Assembly (NCBI GenBank): GCA_021850705.1
Contig: JAJZKU010000006.1
Coordinates: forward strand, 1-43,946
Reading direction: 5' to 3'
Length of the DNA stretch: 43,946 bases
From: Microcaldota archaeon
GTDB taxonomy: Archaea > Micrarchaeota > Micrarchaeia > Micrarchaeales > CABMGC01
In this document: positions 41,141 to 43,946 of the stretch, one piece after another
Layout: the number at the start of each line of letters is the position of its first letter
How positions within the stretch are numbered: position 1 is the stretch's first letter
Made by a program: the position numbers and the translations under genes
Notes under the pieces: model-generated
Database searches by the model: none
What the model was told of the DNA's origin: nothing
What the model saw: the letters and a program-made list of their open reading frames with translations, nothing else

Positions 41141-41293
41141 GACACTTTCGCTTTAAAGGCAAATACAGCCGCAGTTACAGGAATACGCTACTGCAGTTTA
41201 GGTAACTTTAATGATTCCACTTATTGCAATAGAAAAAGAGGAGTAATCACTGCAACTGTTTGGTATGGCAATGGGTTAGATTTCTTTGAATAA
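41141..41293 (+). pseudogene. Possible separated 3' portion of the membrane-protein gene
   Basis: Fifty codons in frame with the upstream gene and lacking a start codon of their own. Two Cys, balanced composition and alternating hydrophobic residues look like an extracellular beta-domain, as in small archaeal pilin-like proteins. The end overlaps the convergent Nudix-like gene by 18 nt. Either a remnant after a nonsense mutation or a readthrough extension. Confidence 0.35.
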
Positions 41294-41866
41294 ATCCTGC
41301 TTTTCATCTAATATTATCAGACATGGTGACGGTTTTCCCCCGAAAATGCCGCTTCTTTTCAGCAGTGTAGAGACATAGGGATGGAATTTGTCTAACGAAT
41401 CTGTTTCTGTAATGAATTTATAATAATTATAGTCCTTGCTTGGCAACAATTCGCCACCTACTATTTCTGCAGCCACGACCGTATTTAACGTGTGTCTGGA
41501 TTCCCCTTTTATGAATAATGTGCTGCCAATGCCTATGAAATGGTCGTATTTCACCTTTAAACCGGTTTCCTGCAAGACCTTGGTGAATGCAGCTATGTCA
41601 GGATGATGTCCGTAAATCTCTCTCCCGCCTATTGGCCAGTCGGTATCCTTAACCGGAGGTTGGGCCCTGTTCCCTAGAATCACGCCTCTCTTGTATTTTA
41701 TGTCTCCCAACGCTTCTTTCATGCCAGGCAGCATAAGGCCTGCAGGTTTGATTATAAATACGTCAATACAAGCTGTAATAAGCAGTTTTTGTGCCTGTTT
41801 ATATATTTCAGGAGACAGGAACCTTCGCTGAGCCTCTAATAATACGTCTTCTCTTTGTTCTGGCAT
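41276..41866 (-). CDS. Nudix-fold protein of the GDP-mannose hydrolase type with degenerate box
   Basis: A 196-aa protein. The strand-loop-helix WPIGGREIYGHHPDIAAFTKVL followed by QETGLKV occupies the Nudix-box position, but the R-E-x-x-E-E core is T-K-V-L-Q-E. This resembles GDP-mannose mannosyl hydrolases (box ending R-L-T-x-x-E-x-G-L) more than classic Nudix enzymes. It is homologous over nearly its whole length to the first half of the 42104 product, sharing ITACIDVF/IACVDIF, RHTLN/RHTIN and HPYVSTLLKRSGIFGGK/HPYITRMLLESRIFEGK. A TATA-like TTATTATAAG near 41887-41896 fits a leaderless start at 41866. Confidence 0.75.
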   Translation of the reverse strand: MPEQREDVLLEAQRRFLSPEIYKQAQKLLITACIDVFIIKPAGLMLPGMKEALGDIKYKRGVILGNRAQPPVKDTDWPIGGREIYGHHPDIAAFTKVLQETGLKVKYDHFIGIGSTLFIKGESRHTLNTVVAAEIVGGELLPSKDYNYYKFITETDSLDKFHPYVSTLLKRSGIFGGKPSPCLIILDEKQDLFKEI

Positions 41867-42103
41867 TCCAACCTATCTAATAACCATACTTATAATAAAA
41901 GCCTTTCATTTACTGAGAATTTATCATTAATACCAATGTTTATATATCAAAAAACCCTACTTTTATTATATAGTTATATCCAGCTTGGGAAGAGCCCCGT
42001 ATAGCCTAAATATCAGTAAATCGCAGGAATATGGGCCGTGTCAACAGCGGCATCTCAAGCAATCAGTTTTATCAAATGCTTAAACGTACAGAGGCAGCAT
42101 ACA

Positions 42104-43375
42104 ATGAAACAAAAAATTAAACAGGTACGACAGAGTAGCACGTTTATAGATAATGATACTTACGAGCAGTTTAAATTAAACTACCCAATAGCGTGCGTGG
42201 ATATTTTCGTGCGGAATCCCGATACAGGCAAGATTCTTCTTATAGGGCGCACTGGAGAACCGGCAAAAAATGAACTGTGGCCGGTAGGAGGAAGGCTAAG
42301 GATCTTCCAGAAACCTGATGAAGCTGTAAGAGAATTGACCGTGCGAGAGACCGGACTTGATGTTGATATTAGTACAGCAAAACTGATTGGCGTAGGAGAT
42401 ACTAATTTCAGAAAGCGCGATGATGGAAACGGGGAAGATAGGCATACGATAAATCTAACCTTTATCGCAGATCTTGCTAAGAGCAGCAGAACTGAGGTAG
42501 ATTTCAGCAAGGGCGAAGCCTCGCGTGTAGAATGGATTAGTAGTGCACGTGAGTTATTTGAACTTAGAGTGGATAGAACATATTCTAACATGCAGGCGTC
42601 AGACATAGCTTTTAACCTAGAAAAGATAGGAATCGGCTATTTTCCCCATCCGCAGGCAGTACATCCGTATATAACCAGGATGCTTCTGGAAAGCAGGATC
42701 TTCGAAGGCAAACAGAGATGGCCTAGCGAGGTTATAGTGTCAGATGAAAGAACAGGTTTACTTACCCCGGTAGGTCTGATTTCTGCAGAACAGACTGAGA
42801 AGGGAAGGATCGAGCATAAAAACGATATTGGTCTGAATTCAGACCTTAGGGCAGCAAGAAGGGATGCGCTTGATACTGCATTCATGCTCAGCATGCCGGT
42901 AATACACATCGAGACCGTTAATGTATATCCAAAAATGGGAGTACTGTTTAAAAAAACCAAGGACAGACCTGAACTGCCATATGCTCCGCTTCCGATAGGC
43001 ATCACGGCGGAGGCAGTAGCTAAAGGGATGGCGCTTAACTCATTTGGTAATCAATATGAAAAACAGGACGGTATTATAGGCAGTCTTGGCACACCTAAAA
43101 GTACAACCCTTATTGCAGTTCAGGATAGAAGGATGATCCGAGAGGATGGAAGCAAAGGACAGGACATAGTCCTGACCTTTTTAGAACTCTGGGAAACGAT
43201 GCGTACAGATGGAATGTCGGACGTAATATGGGCAAAGCGTCCTGAAGATCTTGAAGCATTTGGAGTGGACCCAGTATTAAGCAAGGCGATAGAGAATAGT
43301 GGGGCATTCGTAAATGAGGCTGAAACTGATAAGGCAGTATCTGGGCGCATTCTTAAGAGTGCAAAAAGAAACTAA
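42104..43375 (+). CDS. Two-domain protein: GDP-mannose-hydrolase-like Nudix domain plus unknown C-terminal domain
   Basis: A 423-aa protein from ATG 42104; GTG 42038 would add 22 residues. Residues ~1-200 are a Nudix fold with LWPVGGRLRIFQKPDEAVRE then LTVRETGLDV, where L-T-x-x-E-x-G-L matches the modified box of GDP-mannose mannosyl hydrolases. The domain is paralogous to the convergent 41276 gene's product. Residues ~205-423 add a domain that I do not recognise, containing GLNSDLRAARRDALDTAF, PVIHIETVNVYPKMGV and VLTFLELWETM. The start was chosen by alignment with the paralogue. Catalysis on a nucleotide sugar is plausible but unproven. Confidence 0.75.
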   Translation: MKQKIKQVRQSSTFIDNDTYEQFKLNYPIACVDIFVRNPDTGKILLIGRTGEPAKNELWPVGGRLRIFQKPDEAVRELTVRETGLDVDISTAKLIGVGDTNFRKRDDGNGEDRHTINLTFIADLAKSSRTEVDFSKGEASRVEWISSARELFELRVDRTYSNMQASDIAFNLEKIGIGYFPHPQAVHPYITRMLLESRIFEGKQRWPSEVIVSDERTGLLTPVGLISAEQTEKGRIEHKNDIGLNSDLRAARRDALDTAFMLSMPVIHIETVNVYPKMGVLFKKTKDRPELPYAPLPIGITAEAVAKGMALNSFGNQYEKQDGIIGSLGTPKSTTLIAVQDRRMIREDGSKGQDIVLTFLELWETMRTDGMSDVIWAKRPEDLEAFGVDPVLSKAIENSGAFVNEAETDKAVSGRILKSAKRN

Positions 43376-43397
43376 GCGCATATTGAATAGGATGCTT

Positions 43398-43517
43398 TGG
43401 CGGGGGGGAGATTTGAACACCCGATCTCTAGATTTCTAAGATCATAGCCGAAAGGCTCATTACTCATCATGCTATGCATATGAGTCTAGCGCTCTAACCA
43501 GGCTGAGCTACCCCGCC
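43398..43517 (-). tRNA. tRNA-Met (anticodon CAT, probably elongator) with a 45-nt intron at 37/38
   Basis: Minus strand. The acceptor GGCGGGG pairs with CCCCGCC; the D-stem is GCTC/GAGC; the anticodon stem CTAGA/TCTAG encloses CTCATA-A interrupted by 43434-43478. The T-loop is TTCAAAT with stem GGGTG/CTCCC (one T-T mismatch). Mature length is 75 nt. The intron has the helix CATAGC/GCTATG; its TTAG near the 3' end pairs with three of four bases C32-A35, again mismatched at 34. It carries ATGATGA (43464-43470 on plus as TCATCAT) and ATGAG complementary to C32-T36. The initiator's three G-C pairs are absent from the anticodon stem; tRNA-Ile2 is not excluded. Confidence 0.9.
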
Positions 43518-43609
43518 TTCGGAGTTTATTTGCATGCCAAAGTTATTTAGCTTTGCACTTTAAATCAACAGGATTATATATAATAAATGCTGTTATATTC
43601 TTGCTTTAT

Positions 43610-43682
43610 GGCCTTGGTAGTGTAATGGTTAGCATAGAGGACTGTGGATCCTCAGGACCGGGTTCGATTCCCGGCTTAGGCC
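43610..43682 (+). tRNA. tRNA-His (anticodon GTG) with encoded G-1
   Basis: The anticodon stem GAGGA/TCCTC encloses CTGTGGA (anticodon GTG); the T-stem CCGGG/CCCGG encloses TTCGATT. The acceptor begins with an extra G (43610) that pairs with C73 (43682), the identity element of tRNA-His. The acceptor stem has a T5-T68 mismatch and a G-T pair. No intron and no encoded CCA. Confidence 0.93.
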
Positions 43683-43833
43683 CTTTGCATTTCGAATCCT
43701 TTGTTGGTATTTATGCCGAGGAAACTTTTGTGAGGTTCAGAATAACTATTTAAAGCTGTGTGTAGGCATCTGTTTTTACTGATAAAAGAGCTTTCTGATT
43801 TTGGTTTAAATATGTTCCGTGCCACAATAGGTA

Positions 43834-43946
43834 GTGGTCTTGAGTTTTCAGGGCACAACATGTTGTATTTGGGGCGAATCCGTGGAAAAAGATGGGAAAA
43901 CTGATTTTGTTGAGAAAAAGAGTGTAGAGAGAGAGGTAACTGCAAT
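43834..43946 (+). CDS. Possible 5' end of a protein-coding gene running off the window
   Basis: The frame starting at GTG 43834, or GTG 43882, is open to the end of the window. From 43882 it reads VEKDGKTDFVEKKSVEREVT, a charged, helix-prone sequence. A TATA-like GTTTAAATATG at 43804-43814 lies at a suitable distance from 43834. Too short to identify. Confidence 0.35.
   Translation, partial: MVLSFQGTTCCIWGESVEKDGKTDFVEKKSVEREVTA

Noticed and set aside
43398-43682. Attachment-site duplication at tRNA-Met/tRNA-His flanking the Nudix segment
   Set aside because: No copy of a tRNA 3' end was found at the other side of the segment, and no integrase gene is present.
1-43946. CRISPR array, rRNA genes, insertion sequences, inteins
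   Set aside because: No regularly spaced repeats, no rRNA-like stretch and no transposase motifs were seen. RtcB, a common intein host, is uninterrupted.

Overview
The window is a gene-dense stretch of an archaeal chromosome. The archaeal signature is broad: PCNA, fibrillarin (FlpA), Trm1, RNase P subunit Rnp4, the archaeal D-aminoacyl-tRNA deacylase DtdA, archaeal-type ProS, Lhr helicase, a short beta-CASP ribonuclease, class III signal peptides, TATA boxes about 25-30 nt before many start codons (leaderless mRNAs), GGTGAT-type Shine-Dalgarno sites inside operons, and intron-containing tRNAs. Short intergenic gaps, many small membrane proteins and a bacterial-type GrpE-DnaK-DnaJ set suggest a small-genome lineage such as the DPANN/Micrarchaeota group. 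That placement is inference. No rRNA, insertion sequence, CRISPR array or phage gene was recognised.

Layout. 0-4.7 kb: tail of a probable glycosyltransferase, a coiled-coil protein with an apparent CTG start, a beta-CASP RNase, a pilin-like LamG surface protein, a HAD phosphatase and an acylphosphatase. 4.8-8.8 kb: heat-shock operon (winged-helix regulator, grpE, dnaK, dnaJ) behind a TATA box overlapping a perfect inverted repeat. 8.8-13.8 kb: surface and membrane proteins, Rnp4, a cysteine-less DJ-1-like protein and DtdA. 13.9-17.8 kb: pcn, a DUF357 protein and trm1, then two tandem paralogues with GNAT-like sequence and a CxxC protein. 17.8-21.7 kb: a C39-fold protein directly behind tRNA-Leu, RtcB, a zinc-ribbon helical-repeat protein and FlpA. 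21.8-26.6 kb: a soluble multi-sensor histidine kinase and a response regulator with a winged helix and a degenerate GGDEF domain, with a Ser/Thr-rich surface protein between them. 26.7-33.2 kb: Lhr plus metallophosphoesterase, tRNA-Gln, ProS, a HAD hydrolase and proline dehydrogenase. 33.3-40.0 kb: tRNA-Trp with intron, M16 peptidase, prenyl synthase, a DUF5654 protein with an apparent ATA start, DedA and an ABC exporter. 40.0-43.4 kb: an AT-richer segment with three Nudix-fold genes and an interrupted membrane-protein gene, followed by tRNA-Met (with intron) and tRNA-His.

The strongest theme is tRNA and RNA maturation. Three of the five tRNA genes are interrupted: tRNA-Leu inside its T-loop by 13 nt, and tRNA-Trp and tRNA-Met at position 37/38. 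Both 37/38 introns contain a perfect box-C heptamer (ATGATGA) followed by bases complementary to the anticodon loop. The window also encodes the ligase that joins tRNA exons (RtcB) and the methyltransferase of C/D guide RNPs (FlpA). Other points to check are two apparent non-canonical start codons, an ORF split by an in-frame stop, a TATA element that appears to serve two divergent leaderless genes, and several enzyme-fold proteins that have lost catalytic residues.
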